Shown here: positions 18,285 through 26,629 of the stretch, in pieces
Layout: every line of letters starts with the position of its first letter
Position numbering within the stretch: position 1 is the stretch's first letter
Assembly (NCBI GenBank): GCA_002435785.1
Contig: DIUC01000024.1
Coordinates: forward strand, 41,508-105,507
Direction: 5' to 3'
Origin: Saprospiraceae bacterium UBA6168
GTDB taxonomy: Bacteria; Bacteroidota; Bacteroidia; Chitinophagales; Saprospiraceae
Length of the DNA: 64,000 nucleotides
Position numbers and translations under genes: made by a program
Notes under the pieces: model-generated
What the model saw: the letters and a program-made list of their open reading frames with translations, nothing else
Databases searched by the model: none
What the model was told of the DNA's origin: nothing

Positions 18285-19346
18285 TCACGGCTTCGCCCCC
18301 TCCCTTACCTCCCTTACCAAAAACAAATACACCGGGAAGTGGTCGCTATACCCTCCGATATAATTGTCGAAGTCGAAGGTGCGGAAGGGATAGCCCTTGA
18401 ACTGCCCCGTTTTTTGAATCAGGTACGGCCTATTATAAACATGGGCTTTCAAGTAGCGGTAGCCATCTTGCCGCTCCTTTACCAAACCCTGTGAGATGAT
18501 AACTTGGTCAAACAGACTCCAAGCATCTTGGTAGGCCATCGTGCCGATTCCCTTCTGGAAAAACTCCTCCATTGGATTGAAAAAACCGCCTTTTTTCACT
18601 TCTTTTTTGTCGGCGGCAGCGGCCAGCACTTTCTTCACGCTGGGGCTATTCGGGTCGTCGTTCAAGTCGCCCATCACAATGACTTTTGCGTTGGGGTCGA
18701 GGGTGAGCAAGGAGTCCTTCACGTTTTTGCAAATCAGTGCCCCCGCATTGCGGAATGGGCGGGTGGCCGCCTCGCCACCCCGTCGGCTGGGCCAGTGGTT
18801 CACCAACACGTGCAGCGGTTCGCCGTCGAGTAGCCCGCTCACGTAAAGGATGTCACGGGTGTAAATCCGCTCGCCATCCTCCCCATAAATCAGCAACGGG
18901 ATGGCCCTGCTGCCCGTCACAGTGAAGTATTTGGGCTGGTAGAGCAGACCAACGTCCACGCCCCGCCTGTCGGGGGAGTCGTAGTGGACGATTTGGTAGT
19001 TCCGTTTGGCCAACTTCTCCTGTTTCACCAAATCCTCCAGCACCAAGCGGTTTTCGATTTCGGCCACGCCAAGAACCGCCACCCCATCGGGCGTCACCTC
19101 CGTGCCCAGTTCAGACACTACCCTTGCGAGATTCTTCAGTTTGTCTTGATAGACCTCGTTTGTCCAGCGGCGGATGCCATTCGGCAAGAACTCGGCGTCG
19201 TCCGTGTCCGGGCTGTCAATGGTGTCGAACAGGTTCTCCAAATTGTAAAACCCCACACAGGCTACTTTGTAGTCTTTTTTTTGGGAAAAAACGGACGAGC
19301 AGGCCAGCAACAACAAAAAAAAAGGCAGGAAAATATGCTTGGTCAT
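18285..19346 (-). CDS. Secreted endonuclease/exonuclease/phosphatase family protein
   Basis: A 353-residue protein with a signal peptide (residues 1-21, FFLLLLACSSVFSQ; a lipobox reading is possible but the cysteine is early). The EEP fold is shown by NLENLFDT near the start, VLGVAEIENR (metal-binding glutamate), VNHWPSRRGGE, GDLND at about 226-230 and SDHFP at 334-338, all in the right order. Family members cleave phosphodiesters or phosphomonoesters with a divalent metal. Export suggests a nutrient-scavenging nuclease or phosphatase; the substrate cannot be told. It stands alone between a terminator and a 21-nt tandem repeat array. Confidence 0.88.
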   Translation of the reverse strand: MTKHIFLPFFLLLLACSSVFSQKKDYKVACVGFYNLENLFDTIDSPDTDDAEFLPNGIRRWTNEVYQDKLKNLARVVSELGTEVTPDGVAVLGVAEIENRLVLEDLVKQEKLAKRNYQIVHYDSPDRRGVDVGLLYQPKYFTVTGSRAIPLLIYGEDGERIYTRDILYVSGLLDGEPLHVLVNHWPSRRGGEAATRPFRNAGALICKNVKDSLLTLDPNAKVIVMGDLNDDPNSPSVKKVLAAAADKKEVKKGGFFNPMEEFFQKGIGTMAYQDAWSLFDQVIISQGLVKERQDGYRYLKAHVYNRPYLIQKTGQFKGYPFRTFDFDNYIGGYSDHFPVYLFLVREVREGAKP

Positions 19347-19365
19347 AACCTTGAATTATTTGCGG

Positions 19366-19373
19366 CAAAGCTA
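19366..19373 (-). promoter_or_regulatory. Candidate -7 box for the endonuclease/exonuclease-fold gene
   Basis: On the minus strand the bases read TAGCTTTG, a TAnnTTTG match, 20 nt before the start at 19346. A -33 TTG at the usual 19-21-nt spacing is not present, which lowers confidence. Confidence 0.35.
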
Positions 19374-19538
19374 CTGGATCTGGGTATTCATTTGCCGCCT
19401 TCAAGAGTTAAGTTTTCGGGAAACTTCATAGGGGATTCCCGGATTTGGATAGACATACCCGTAAGAAATGAAACGGTGGGGCCATTGAAAGGAATAAAAT
19501 CCGAAAAACACCGAACAAACAGGCCGGGCAATGGAATA

Positions 19539-19706
19539 GTCTGGGCTTGGGATGAAACGGTCTGAGCATTTTATCGAATAGTTTGGGCTTGGGATGAAAC
19601 GGTCTGAGCATTTTATCGAATAGTTTGAGCTTGAGATGAAACGGTCTGAGCTTGTGATGAAGTAGATTGGGCTTGGGATGAAGTAGTCTGGGCTTTAAAT
19701 GAAACG
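19539..19706. repeat. Tandem array of eight 21-nt units
   Basis: Eight head-to-tail units of exactly 21 nt fill most of the 371-nt gap between the nuclease gene and the DUF1501 gene. Two unit types alternate at first (GTCTGGGCTTGGGATGAAAC-type and GTCTGAGCATTTTATCGAAT-type), then four variants of the first type follow. The common skeleton is GTYTGRGC followed by a variable middle and ATGAA. The array begins 12 nt after the stop codon of the DUF1501 gene on the minus strand. A minus-strand frame through it stays open and would give a 7-residue repeat, but there is no sign it is a gene. The rest of the gap (19374-19538) shows nothing recognisable. Confidence 0.9.
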
Positions 19707-19717
19707 GTCATTCCCTG

Positions 19718-21271
19718 TTATTCCTTGGCCTTCACCACTAACTTTGTTTTCTGCCGCCCATTTTCCAAGCGCAAATGAAAGTAGTAACTTCCCCCAGGCA
19801 GTCCGGCGCTATTGAATTGGATGGTATGCTCTCCGGCGTTCAATCGCTTGTTTATCAACAGGTTAAGTTCTTGGCCAGCACCGTTGAAGACGCTCAAGCG
19901 GACATGCTCGTTGCCTGATTGAAAGGTCACGCTCACTTCCCGTGAAAAAGGATTGGGGTAGGGGGTAAACACCATTTCCGGCACCGGCAATTGCGTAGTG
20001 GCGCTCACGTTGCAGCCATTCACCAGCGGGATGTAGGAGAAGTCGGGGAAAAGCAGGCTCTGCACATCGGCCTCGGCCACCTCGAACCAGTCCATCAGCA
20101 CAGAGCCATAGACGTTGCGGAAATCGTACTGCATCGCCACGGCTTCTTGCACTTCTGGGTTGGCGGGTATTTCGGGACTATCGCCAGTGAAACCAGGTTT
20201 CACGCAGGAGCCGAAGAGCATCAGCGGGGCAGCGTCGCCGTGGTCGGTGCCGAGGCTGTCGTTGGAGCGGATTCGGCGGCCAAACTCGCTGAACGTCATG
20301 GTCAGCACCCGTTTTTCGAGGCCGAGCAAGGTCAAATCTTGTTGGAACGCAGCCACGGCATCGCTCAAAGTTTGCATCAATTCCGAGTAAGTGCCCAACG
20401 TTGGGTCGAGCACCACTTGTCCGGCATGGGTATCAAAGCCGCCCAGGTTCACCACGAATACTTTGGTGTTTAAGCCTCCGGCAATGAGCAGCGCCACGTT
20501 CTTCAATTGTTGCGCCAGCGCATTGTCGTCCGGGTAAGTGGCAAGGTTCGAGCCGCCGTTAGCAGCCTCGGTGATGACTTCGCTGTAAGCATTGGTGGAC
20601 TCGATGCTTTGCCGAAGAAAGGCCAACTCCTCGCCGTAAGGGGTGCTTGGCGGCACGTCGTTTCCGCCCGTGGTCAGCGGACTTAGGTTGAAAGGGTCGG
20701 TGATGGCCATGCTGAAATTGGCCGCCGTGCCTTGGCAGGTCTCCGTCACATTGCCTCCGAGCGTCAGCGCAAATGGGTCGGGGTACTCGGCGTTCGGGTA
20801 GCCGATGGGGAAGTCGGGTTGCCCTCCTTGGAAGTAGCGGCCCAGCCAGCCCGTCGTCCAAACCTCCGTTGCTGGAGAGGCAGACGACCAAATATCCGAA
20901 CTGCGGAAGTGGCTGCGGTTTTGGTTCGGGTAGCCAACGGCCTGCACCACGCCCATTTTCCCTTCGTCAAAAACTGCCTTGATACCTTCCATGCTTGGGT
21001 GCAATGCTTGGTTGAAACCAACATCCAACAAACTGCCCTGCGGAATGAGGACATTGCCCCGAGCATTGGCCAGCTTGTCGTACTGGTCGAGCGGGGTAAT
21101 CATGGCGAGGCCGTCATTGCCGCCGTTGAGTTGAATCAGCACCAGCACCCGGTCATTTTCATCGGAAATGGCCGAAAATATGGAAGACTTTGGCATCGCC
21201 CGTAGCTTGAATCCATTTAGGAGCAAGGGCAACGAAAGGCCAGTTGTTTGTATGAAATTTCTCCTTTTCAT
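19718..21271 (-). CDS. DUF1501 protein with type IX secretion sorting domain
   Basis: A 517-residue protein. The N-terminus (MKRRNFIQTTGLSLPLLL) is Tat-like with arginines 3-4. The DUF1501 body, distantly related to the sulfatase/alkaline phosphatase fold, shows LIQLNGGNDGLAMI near residue 46, NRSHFRSSDIW, the GFDTHAGQ segment and SEFGRRIRSN...GTDHGDAAP. The last 80 residues (from FTPYPNPFSREVSV to TKLVVKAKE) form a type A C-terminal sorting domain of the type IX secretion system, which would send the protein to the cell surface. Presence of both Tat-like and sorting signals is common for these proteins. It is encoded just downstream of a DUF1800 gene, the standard pairing; molecular function of the pair is unknown. 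Confidence 0.9.
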   Translation of the reverse strand: MKRRNFIQTTGLSLPLLLNGFKLRAMPKSSIFSAISDENDRVLVLIQLNGGNDGLAMITPLDQYDKLANARGNVLIPQGSLLDVGFNQALHPSMEGIKAVFDEGKMGVVQAVGYPNQNRSHFRSSDIWSSASPATEVWTTGWLGRYFQGGQPDFPIGYPNAEYPDPFALTLGGNVTETCQGTAANFSMAITDPFNLSPLTTGGNDVPPSTPYGEELAFLRQSIESTNAYSEVITEAANGGSNLATYPDDNALAQQLKNVALLIAGGLNTKVFVVNLGGFDTHAGQVVLDPTLGTYSELMQTLSDAVAAFQQDLTLLGLEKRVLTMTFSEFGRRIRSNDSLGTDHGDAAPLMLFGSCVKPGFTGDSPEIPANPEVQEAVAMQYDFRNVYGSVLMDWFEVAEADVQSLLFPDFSYIPLVNGCNVSATTQLPVPEMVFTPYPNPFSREVSVTFQSGNEHVRLSVFNGAGQELNLLINKRLNAGEHTIQFNSAGLPGGSYYFHLRLENGRQKTKLVVKAKE

Positions 21272-21274
21272 TTT

Positions 21275-21385
21275 TGAAAGGATTGAAGGATTGAAGGATT
21301 GAAGGCGTGAAGGATTGAGGGACTGAAGGATTGGAGGATAACGGGGCGTAACGCACCTTCAATCCTCCAATCCTTCAATCCTTCA
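21275..21385. repeat. Intergenic inverted repeat built of GGATTGAA units
   Basis: The 118-nt gap between the DUF1800 and DUF1501 genes is almost entirely repeat. The left arm is a run of GGATTGAA-type units (21280-21333), the right arm the complementary TTCAATCC-type run (21358-21388). It can fold into one long, slightly imperfect hairpin. There is no T-run of terminator type. A shorter version lies at 41373-41428. Confidence 0.85.
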
Positions 21386-21389
21386 CGCC

Positions 21390-23072
21390 TTAACTAAGAT
21401 AAAACTCCGGCATGTTCATCATGGCCGATAGCAGGTTAGTCAATTTGGATTTCACGGCATTGGCCAGGTTCACGTCGTTGGGGTTGTTCACATGGTCGCT
21501 GTATTCGATGTTCCATTCGTAGTCCGGCAGGCCGGGCAGCAGGATACCTTTCAGGAAGTCGTGCTGGAACTGGGTAATGGGTTGGGGGAACAGGATTCCC
21601 ACCAATTCGCCAATCAAGTCGTCCGCAATTTCGGGGGTGTCCAATGCGGAGATGAACCCAAGCACGTTGATTTTTGCCCCAAACCCAAGTGCCGTGATGC
21701 CGTTGCCAAGCATTCGGGTGGTGTAGGCTTGGCGCACGGGCAGGGTGACGGCGCTTATCCAATGGCGATAAAAAACGGGGGCTTGGTAGTACGCTTTCCA
21801 GCCTGAAACACTGGGCGGGTCAAAATGTGCCATTTGCATGGGAGTGACCGTGGTGCGGAAAGTCTGCCAAAGTACTCGGTAATGCTGTTCCAAACTGGCA
21901 GCGGTAAGGTCAATATCGAAGGTTTTGAAGACGCTCATCGTGAAGTCCACCGGATTTTTTATCATCGGCCCCACATTCAGGATGTCGAAGAAATGCTCGC
22001 TCCGCAATAGGGCTTCCACGGCTGGCTGGATGTTGTAATCATTGCTCAACAGTATTTGCGCCATCGGCGCAATCACATCCTCCTCCACCTGCTGCGGGAT
22101 TTCGTAGTAAACGAACCATCGGTAGAGCTTGCGGCAAATGAAACGTGCGCATTCGTCTTTAGAAAAAATGATGTCAATCAAATGGGCGTATTCTTGGTTG
22201 CCCATGTTCGGAATCTGAACGTCGTTGAAGCGGTGGGAAAGCTGCTTGGTAGTGGTGTTGTGGCGGTTTGGCAAAAAAGTGGCGGTCACGGGCTGTGCAG
22301 GGTTTTGCGTGTTGAATCCCTGGTCAATCCAACCCGTCAGGACTTTGGCCATTTCCTCCACGTCCTGCTCTGTATAATTGGTGTAGTCGCCTGGGCCGAC
22401 TTGCGGGCCTTTGCCGATGGTGAAAAGCTCCAACAGCTCACGTGCGTAGTTTTCATTGGGAGATGCGGCGGTGTTGTCCCTGCCGTTGAGGTAGCGCAGC
22501 ATGGCTGGGTCAATGGTTATCGCTTTCGTGAGTTCCCGAAAATTGCCAAGTGCATTTTGGCGAATGAGGGTGATGTACTTGTAAACAAACCGGGGGTCGT
22601 TGATGTCGGCAATCGGAAAGTGGTTGTGCCAGAAAAGCACCATCTTCTCTCTCAGGCTCACCCCTTCCGTGCGTATGAGGTCGAGCGTCCAAGCCCGCAA
22701 GGATTGGTTTCGGTAGCCTTGGATACCGGGCACGGATGCGTCAGAGGCGCTGTCCACCCAAGTCTGCCCAATGGCGGCGTGCGGGTCGCCTGAAAAGTTT
22801 GGGTTGAGCGGTGGGTTGGGCATTGGTGGCGTTGCTACCAATTGGTTCAAGGTGCCGTCGAGGCCCATGCTCACTGCATCTTTGATTTGTTGGTAATTGG
22901 CACCGAAGGTGGCACGGCGCAGCAGGTGTGCCGCCTGTTCAAAATTAAACGGGCCGTTGTATGGCGCCAAACCGGAAACCAAAGCCGAGGTGTCAAGCGC
23001 TGCATGGGTGTTTGCAGTGGCATCGGTACTTTTTTGGCCCAATAACTTGGCAAGGGTAGCTCTTCTGTCCAT
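21390..23072 (-). CDS. DUF1800 protein
   Basis: A 560-residue protein of the DUF1800 family, shown by AAHLLRRATFGANYQQI (residues ~46-62), LREKMVLFWHNHFPI, the NYARELLELFTIGKG segment followed by YTEQDVEEMAKVLTGW, and FICRKLYRWFVYYEIP. No signal peptide is obvious at the chosen start (MDRRATLAKLLG), though homologs usually begin with a short RRxxL stretch like this. DUF1800 and DUF1501 genes are neighbours across Bacteroidota and Planctomycetota; the shared function has not been established to my knowledge. It is the promoter-proximal gene of the pair. Confidence 0.9.
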   Translation of the reverse strand: MDRRATLAKLLGQKSTDATANTHAALDTSALVSGLAPYNGPFNFEQAAHLLRRATFGANYQQIKDAVSMGLDGTLNQLVATPPMPNPPLNPNFSGDPHAAIGQTWVDSASDASVPGIQGYRNQSLRAWTLDLIRTEGVSLREKMVLFWHNHFPIADINDPRFVYKYITLIRQNALGNFRELTKAITIDPAMLRYLNGRDNTAASPNENYARELLELFTIGKGPQVGPGDYTNYTEQDVEEMAKVLTGWIDQGFNTQNPAQPVTATFLPNRHNTTTKQLSHRFNDVQIPNMGNQEYAHLIDIIFSKDECARFICRKLYRWFVYYEIPQQVEEDVIAPMAQILLSNDYNIQPAVEALLRSEHFFDILNVGPMIKNPVDFTMSVFKTFDIDLTAASLEQHYRVLWQTFRTTVTPMQMAHFDPPSVSGWKAYYQAPVFYRHWISAVTLPVRQAYTTRMLGNGITALGFGAKINVLGFISALDTPEIADDLIGELVGILFPQPITQFQHDFLKGILLPGLPDYEWNIEYSDHVNNPNDVNLANAVKSKLTNLLSAMMNMPEFYLS

Positions 23073-23201
23073 TTTCAGTTGATTTGAAAGTTCGGTTTTG
23101 AGAAGAAGGCGTCATGGCTTTTTGATGGAGGGAGCGAGTAGATTGCGATTTTTATTTTTTCTTTGGTGAAAAAAGCAAGCCAAAGGTTGCACACCAACCA
23201 T

Positions 23202-23242
23202 AAAAAATGCCGAAAGGGCGATGCTTGCTCACCCTTTCGGCA
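23202..23242 (-). terminator. Intrinsic terminator after the SCP2 gene
   Basis: An 11-bp perfect stem, TGCCGAAAGGG (23208-23218) with CCCTTTCGGCA (23232-23242), loop 13 nt. On the minus strand it is followed by a run of six T (23202-23207). It is 37 nt beyond the stop of the SCP2 gene, so it would end the hydrolase-SCP2 transcript. Confidence 0.8.
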
Positions 23243-23278
23243 TATCCTTGACAATTCTGGCCGCTTGAAGCGGACGCT

Positions 23279-23629
23279 TTACATCATCCCAAACAACTTG
23301 GCGTACTTCATGATTTCGCCCGTGTTGGTGATTTTCAGTTTTCCGGTGAACACGGCCATCATCGGGTTCAGCTCCCCTCGCAACAGGGAGAGGAAGTGCT
23401 TTTCCTTGGCCGTGATTTTGCATTTTGCTTCTCCCTCAAAATGCTCAAACACCTCCATTTTGTTGTCCTTGACGATGATGCTGAACTGCCCACCGCCATC
23501 GCCTTCGATGTCGAAATGGAAATTGGTGTCCACGTCCTTTAGCCAATCCGGGTTGACGGTTTCTGGCAAAGTGGTGATAAAATCCTTGGCATTGTGGATG
23601 GTGAGTTTCGGTATTTTGCTTAAATCCAT
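23279..23629 (-). CDS. SCP2 sterol-binding domain protein
   Basis: A 116-residue protein that is a single SCP2-like lipid-binding domain: WLKDVDTNFHFDIEGDGGGQFSIIVKDN, a middle strand set, then ELNPMMAVFTGKLKITNTGEIMKYAKLF, which is the conserved end of the fold (GKLKITGD type). Such stand-alone domains bind lipid or acyl-CoA in a hydrophobic pocket in the cytoplasm; the ligand is unknown. It lies downstream of an alpha/beta hydrolase on the same strand, separated by a family-A inverted repeat, so a lipid-linked pair is plausible. Confidence 0.88.
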   Translation of the reverse strand: MDLSKIPKLTIHNAKDFITTLPETVNPDWLKDVDTNFHFDIEGDGGGQFSIIVKDNKMEVFEHFEGEAKCKITAKEKHFLSLLRGELNPMMAVFTGKLKITNTGEIMKYAKLFGMM

Positions 23630-23640
23630 GTTTTTGAAGT

Positions 23641-23730
23641 TGAGGAGGTTGAGGAGGTTTAGAGGGTTTAGCGGGTTTAGTTCGGGTGCATCTAAACCCC
23701 TTAAACCCTCTAAACCACCTAAACTATTTT
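23641..23730. repeat. Family A inverted repeat (GGTTTAG units), copy 1
   Basis: Left arm: successive GAGGTTTAG / AGGGTTTAG / CGGGTTTAG units (23655-23680). Right arm: CTAAACCC / CTCTAAACC / ACCTAAAC complementary units (23692-23726). An 11-nt loop separates them. It occupies the gap between the SCP2 and hydrolase genes and is the only copy of this family outside the nuo operon in the window. Confidence 0.85.
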
Positions 23731-23749
23731 TTGTTTTGCAGGTGCAAGT

Positions 23750-24586
23750 TTACGAAATTCTACAAGTTCGCTTCATCCAATTGACCAAGAAAGCCAACAC
23801 TTCACCTTGTTGTGGTTCATTGTGGATTTCGTGTTTTAGGCCATGCCATTTTTTCCAAGTTACATTTTCAGGGTTGCGCTTCGCAAAGTCCTCCGTACCA
23901 GCGGGGCTGGTAAGCGGGTCGTCGCCGCCGTGCATGAGTAGGGTGGGGCAGGGCATCGTCCCGGTGAATACATCCAAGAATTTTGCACCGCCAAGCAGTT
24001 CGTAGCCAGTCCTCACGGAAATGCGGTTATGCACCAACGGGTCATTCAAGTACGCCTCGATAACTGCTGGGTCGTTGGATAAACCGTTGACATCCAGCCC
24101 GTTGTTTTGCGTTAAGTTGTGCCAAACTAAGTTCATCGCTTGCGCAAAAACGACCAACACTTTGGAGGGTTGTTTGGGCAAACGAATCCAAGGCCCTGTG
24201 GCAATCAGTCCAGTGATGGCTGGATTTCTTCTTAGAACATAGTTGAGCACGACGTTGCCACCCATGCTGTGCCCATACAGGAAAACGGGGATTTCGGGGT
24301 ATTCCATGCCCGCCATTTCCAGCAAATTGTCCACATCGTCGAGCATGGATTCAAGGCCAAGGGTATGGCCCCGCTTGCCCACCGTTCGGCCATGCCCTTG
24401 GTGGTCGAAGCCGACGGAGGCGATGCCATGCGCCGATAAATATTTGGCGACATGGTCGTACCTCCCTATGTGCTCCCCCAGGCCATGTACCAAGCAAACG
24501 ACCGCCTTCGCTCCTTGGAGGGGCCAATGCCGGAAGTGAATGGAAATGCCCGCTTTGTTAACTTTCTGAAAATCAATTGTTTGCAT
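23750..24586 (-). CDS. Alpha/beta hydrolase, monoacylglycerol-lipase-like
   Basis: A 278-residue serine hydrolase of the lysophospholipase/monoacylglycerol lipase group (Hydrolase_4). The oxyanion-hole region is VHGLGEHIGRYDHVAKYL, the nucleophile elbow is GHSMGG with S107, the acid lies in GGDDPLTS (D222/D223), and the base in GLKHEIHNEP (H252). No signal peptide is seen, so a cytoplasmic enzyme acting on monoacylglycerols or related esters is likely. It is divergent from nuoA and forms an apparent unit with the downstream SCP2 gene. Confidence 0.88.
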   Translation of the reverse strand: MQTIDFQKVNKAGISIHFRHWPLQGAKAVVCLVHGLGEHIGRYDHVAKYLSAHGIASVGFDHQGHGRTVGKRGHTLGLESMLDDVDNLLEMAGMEYPEIPVFLYGHSMGGNVVLNYVLRRNPAITGLIATGPWIRLPKQPSKVLVVFAQAMNLVWHNLTQNNGLDVNGLSNDPAVIEAYLNDPLVHNRISVRTGYELLGGAKFLDVFTGTMPCPTLLMHGGDDPLTSPAGTEDFAKRNPENVTWKKWHGLKHEIHNEPQQGEVLAFLVNWMKRTCRIS

Positions 24587-25031
24587 ACAGTATTGCTAAA
24601 CTTTTTGAAAATGGGAAAAGATGGAAATGCTGCCGTCATTTGGATGAAATCAGTTGGAAAATGCAACTGAATGGCGAGGTTCCCGTTAAAAACTTACGCC
24701 GTTTAATGCTGAACCATTTTTCAACTTCACGGTTCGATAGGGGTATTGAAAAAAAATCCCAAAATAATATTTGCTCAAAAATCCATTTTTTTCAAAACAA
24801 ACCCTAAACCCTACCCAAATTGTCCGTTGATAATTGCACAAGCTGCCCCTTGACCTTCGCAAAATTCAGCAAACACAGCTATTCAGCAAAGAAAAGTTCG
24901 GCTGCCATATAAAATTTTAAGCCCTACTTTTGCTGCTCGAAAACGAAACCTGTTTGAAGCAAACTTTTTTTTGATTTATTTCAAACCGTTTCGAGCAAGT
25001 AGCGGCAAAACAACGATTTTCAAAGCAACAA
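24587..25031. other. Divergent intergenic region between the hydrolase and nuoA
   Basis: A 445-nt AT-rich gap with no gene-like frame. A small hairpin, CAGTTG(GAAAATG)CAACTG, lies at about 24651-24669. The nuo promoter box and structured leader occupy its right end (listed separately). No minus-strand TAnnTTTG box was found for the hydrolase gene. Confidence 0.6.
24925..25010 (+). promoter_or_regulatory. Candidate nuo promoter box and structured leader
   Basis: TACTTTTG at 24925-24932 matches the Bacteroidota -7 consensus and would start a leader of about 93 nt before nuoA. The transcribed part holds a long-range inverted repeat: 24935-24942 (GCTCGAAA) pairs with TTTCGAGC at about 24989-24996, GTTTGA pairs with TCAAAC inside it, and outer bases TTTTGC/GCAAAA (24928-24933 and 25005-25010) pair too. 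The -33 element is weak. A regulatory role of the leader is inference. Confidence 0.45.
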
Positions 25032-25385
25032 ATGAATCCATATCTTCCGATTTTGATGGTCATTGGCGTGGCACTGAGCTTTGTGGTCATCACGCTGGGC
25101 GCCACGCACCTGCTCGGCCCCAAGCGCAAGACCGCAATTAAGGACGATGCCTTTGAGTGTGGTATCGAATCCGTCGGCGACGCCCGTTCCCCAGTATCCA
25201 TCAAATATTTCTTGGTCGCCATCCTCTTCGTCCTTTTCGATGTCGAGGTAATTTTCATGTACCCCTGGGCCGTCAATTTCAAAGCACTGGGCCTTACGGG
25301 GCTGCTCGAAATGTTCACCTTCATGGCCGTCCTTTTCATCGGCCTGATGTACATCTTCAAGAAAGGGGCGCTGAAATGGGAATGA
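25032..25385 (+). CDS. nuoA: NADH-quinone oxidoreductase subunit A
   Basis: A 117-residue membrane subunit of complex I with three helices. The conserved loop between helices 1 and 2 (FECGIESVGDARSPVSIKYFLVAILF) carries the cysteine of the quinone-channel loop, and the acidic helix segment DVEVIFMYPWAV is typical. NuoA lies at the junction of the peripheral and membrane arms. First gene of a complete A-N operon; a family-A inverted repeat separates it from nuoB. Confidence 0.97.
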   Translation: MNPYLPILMVIGVALSFVVITLGATHLLGPKRKTAIKDDAFECGIESVGDARSPVSIKYFLVAILFVLFDVEVIFMYPWAVNFKALGLTGLLEMFTFMAVLFIGLMYIFKKGALKWE

Positions 25386-25390
25386 GAACG

Positions 25391-25472
25391 AGGTTTAGAT
25401 AGTTTAGGAGGTTTAGAGGGTTTAGCATGGCCCCAAACTAAACCTCCTAAACCCTCTAAACCCTCTAAACCT
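25391..25472. repeat. Family A inverted repeat, copy 2 (nuoA-nuoB)
   Basis: The 92-nt gap is nearly all repeat. Left arm: five GGTTTAG-type units (25391-25425); loop about 15 nt; right arm: CTAAACC-type units (25436-25471). Same unit as copy 1, but different number and order of GAGG/AGGG spacers. Confidence 0.9.
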
Positions 25473-25477
25473 TTGAA

Positions 25478-26023
25478 ATGAATATTGACATCCATCCAGA
25501 AAATACGCCACCCGGCATTGAAGGCGCAGGCTTTTTTGCCACCTCGCTTGACAAGGTGGTGGGCCTTGCCCGTGCCAATTCGCTGTGGCCGCTGCCCTTC
25601 GCCACCTCCTGCTGCGGCATCGAGTTCATGGCGACGATGGCCAGCCACTACGACCTTGGCCGCTTCGGGGCTGAGCGCCTCAGCTTCTCCGCCCGTCAGG
25701 CCGACCTGCTGATGGTGATGGGTACCATTGCGAAGAAAATGGGGCCGGTGCTTCGGCAAGTTTACGAGCAAATGGCCGAACCGAAATGGGTGCTTTCGAT
25801 GGGCGCTTGCGCCAGCAGCGGCGGCATTTTCGATACCTATTCGGTTTTGCAAGGCATTGACCGCATCATCCCCGTGGACGTTTACATCCCCGGCTGCCCG
25901 CCCCGCCCGGAACAGGTGCTTGATGGTATTTTGAAGATTCAGGAATTGGCCAAAAACGAAAGCCTGCGAAGGCGGCACTCGGCAGAGTACAAGGAAATGC
26001 AGAATGCTTACGGATTGGAATGA
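25478..26023 (+). CDS. nuoB: NADH-quinone oxidoreductase subunit B
   Basis: A 181-residue peripheral subunit that carries iron-sulfur cluster N2, the last cluster before quinone. The ligand cysteines are all present: C45-C46 (ATSCCGIEF), C111 (SMGACASSGG) and C140 (IPGCPPRPE). The basic C-terminal tail (KNESLRRRHSAEYKEM) is usual. It starts 5 nt after the family-A repeat that fills the space to nuoA. Confidence 0.97.
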   Translation: MNIDIHPENTPPGIEGAGFFATSLDKVVGLARANSLWPLPFATSCCGIEFMATMASHYDLGRFGAERLSFSARQADLLMVMGTIAKKMGPVLRQVYEQMAEPKWVLSMGACASSGGIFDTYSVLQGIDRIIPVDVYIPGCPPRPEQVLDGILKIQELAKNESLRRRHSAEYKEMQNAYGLE

Positions 26024-26104
26024 GGTTTAGGAGGTTTAGATGGTTTAGCGGGTGTAATCAAAGCCGTTCTAAACCCGCTAAACCTCCTAAACCCACTAAA
26101 CCTA
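26024..26104. repeat. Family A inverted repeat, copy 3 (nuoB-nuoC)
   Basis: Begins on the base after the nuoB stop codon. Left arm GGTTTAG/GAGGTTTAG/ATGGTTTAG (26024-26050), loop of about 18 nt, right arm CTAAACC-type units (26069-26101). It leaves only three bases before the nuoC ATG, so the nuoC ribosome-binding region lies inside the right arm. Confidence 0.9.
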
Positions 26105-26107
26105 AAG

Positions 26108-26629
26108 ATGATAGCAACTCAACCACATATTGAATGGATGGAAGCAGTCACCGCACGGCTTCAAGCGGAGTTTGGGGGAAACATCCTGAGCATTGAGCAA
26201 TCCTACGACTTCCCTGTCGTGGTAATTGCGAAGCAAAGCCTGATGGATGTGCTTTCCTTTCTGAAAAACGACCCAGACATGGGCTTCACCTTCCTGACCA
26301 CGCTATGCGGCTTGCATGTTCCCGGCTACGAAGGTGGTGAGTTCGGCATGATGTACCAATTGCAGAATATGCAGCAGAACCGCCGCTTGCGCATCAAAAC
26401 GTACATGCCGGAAAGCGACCTTGACGTGCCAACGGCCACCAACCTTTGGCCAGCGGCCAACTGGATGGAGCGGCAGGAGTACGATTTCTTTGGGTTCAAT
26501 TTCATCGGCCACCCCGACTTGCGCCGCATCCTGAACATGGACGAAATGAACTACCATCCATTGCGCAAGCAATACCCGCTGGAGGACCTTGGGAAGCATG
26601 ATAAAGATGATGCGAAGTTTGGGCGATGA
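26108..26629 (+). CDS. nuoC: NADH-quinone oxidoreductase subunit C
   Basis: A 173-residue 30-kDa-type subunit of the peripheral arm, separate from nuoD. The family signature is visible: ATNLWPAANWMERQEYDFFGFNFIGHPDLRRILN, where homologs have W..A.W.ERE.yD..GI.F.GHPDLRRIL. It is a structural subunit next to NuoD at the quinone-binding end. The stop is immediately followed by another family-A repeat, beyond which lies an inserted four-helix-bundle gene rather than nuoD. Confidence 0.96.
   Translation: MIATQPHIEWMEAVTARLQAEFGGNILSIEQSYDFPVVVIAKQSLMDVLSFLKNDPDMGFTFLTTLCGLHVPGYEGGEFGMMYQLQNMQQNRRLRIKTYMPESDLDVPTATNLWPAANWMERQEYDFFGFNFIGHPDLRRILNMDEMNYHPLRKQYPLEDLGKHDKDDAKFGR

Noticed and set aside
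19426..19611. Minus-strand frame through the 21-nt array encoding a 7-residue repeat protein
   Set aside because: A 21-nt period keeps any frame open. There is no signal peptide, sensible start region or promoter.
19539..19706. 21-nt array as a CRISPR
   Set aside because: Units are head-to-tail with no spacers, too short, and no cas gene is near.
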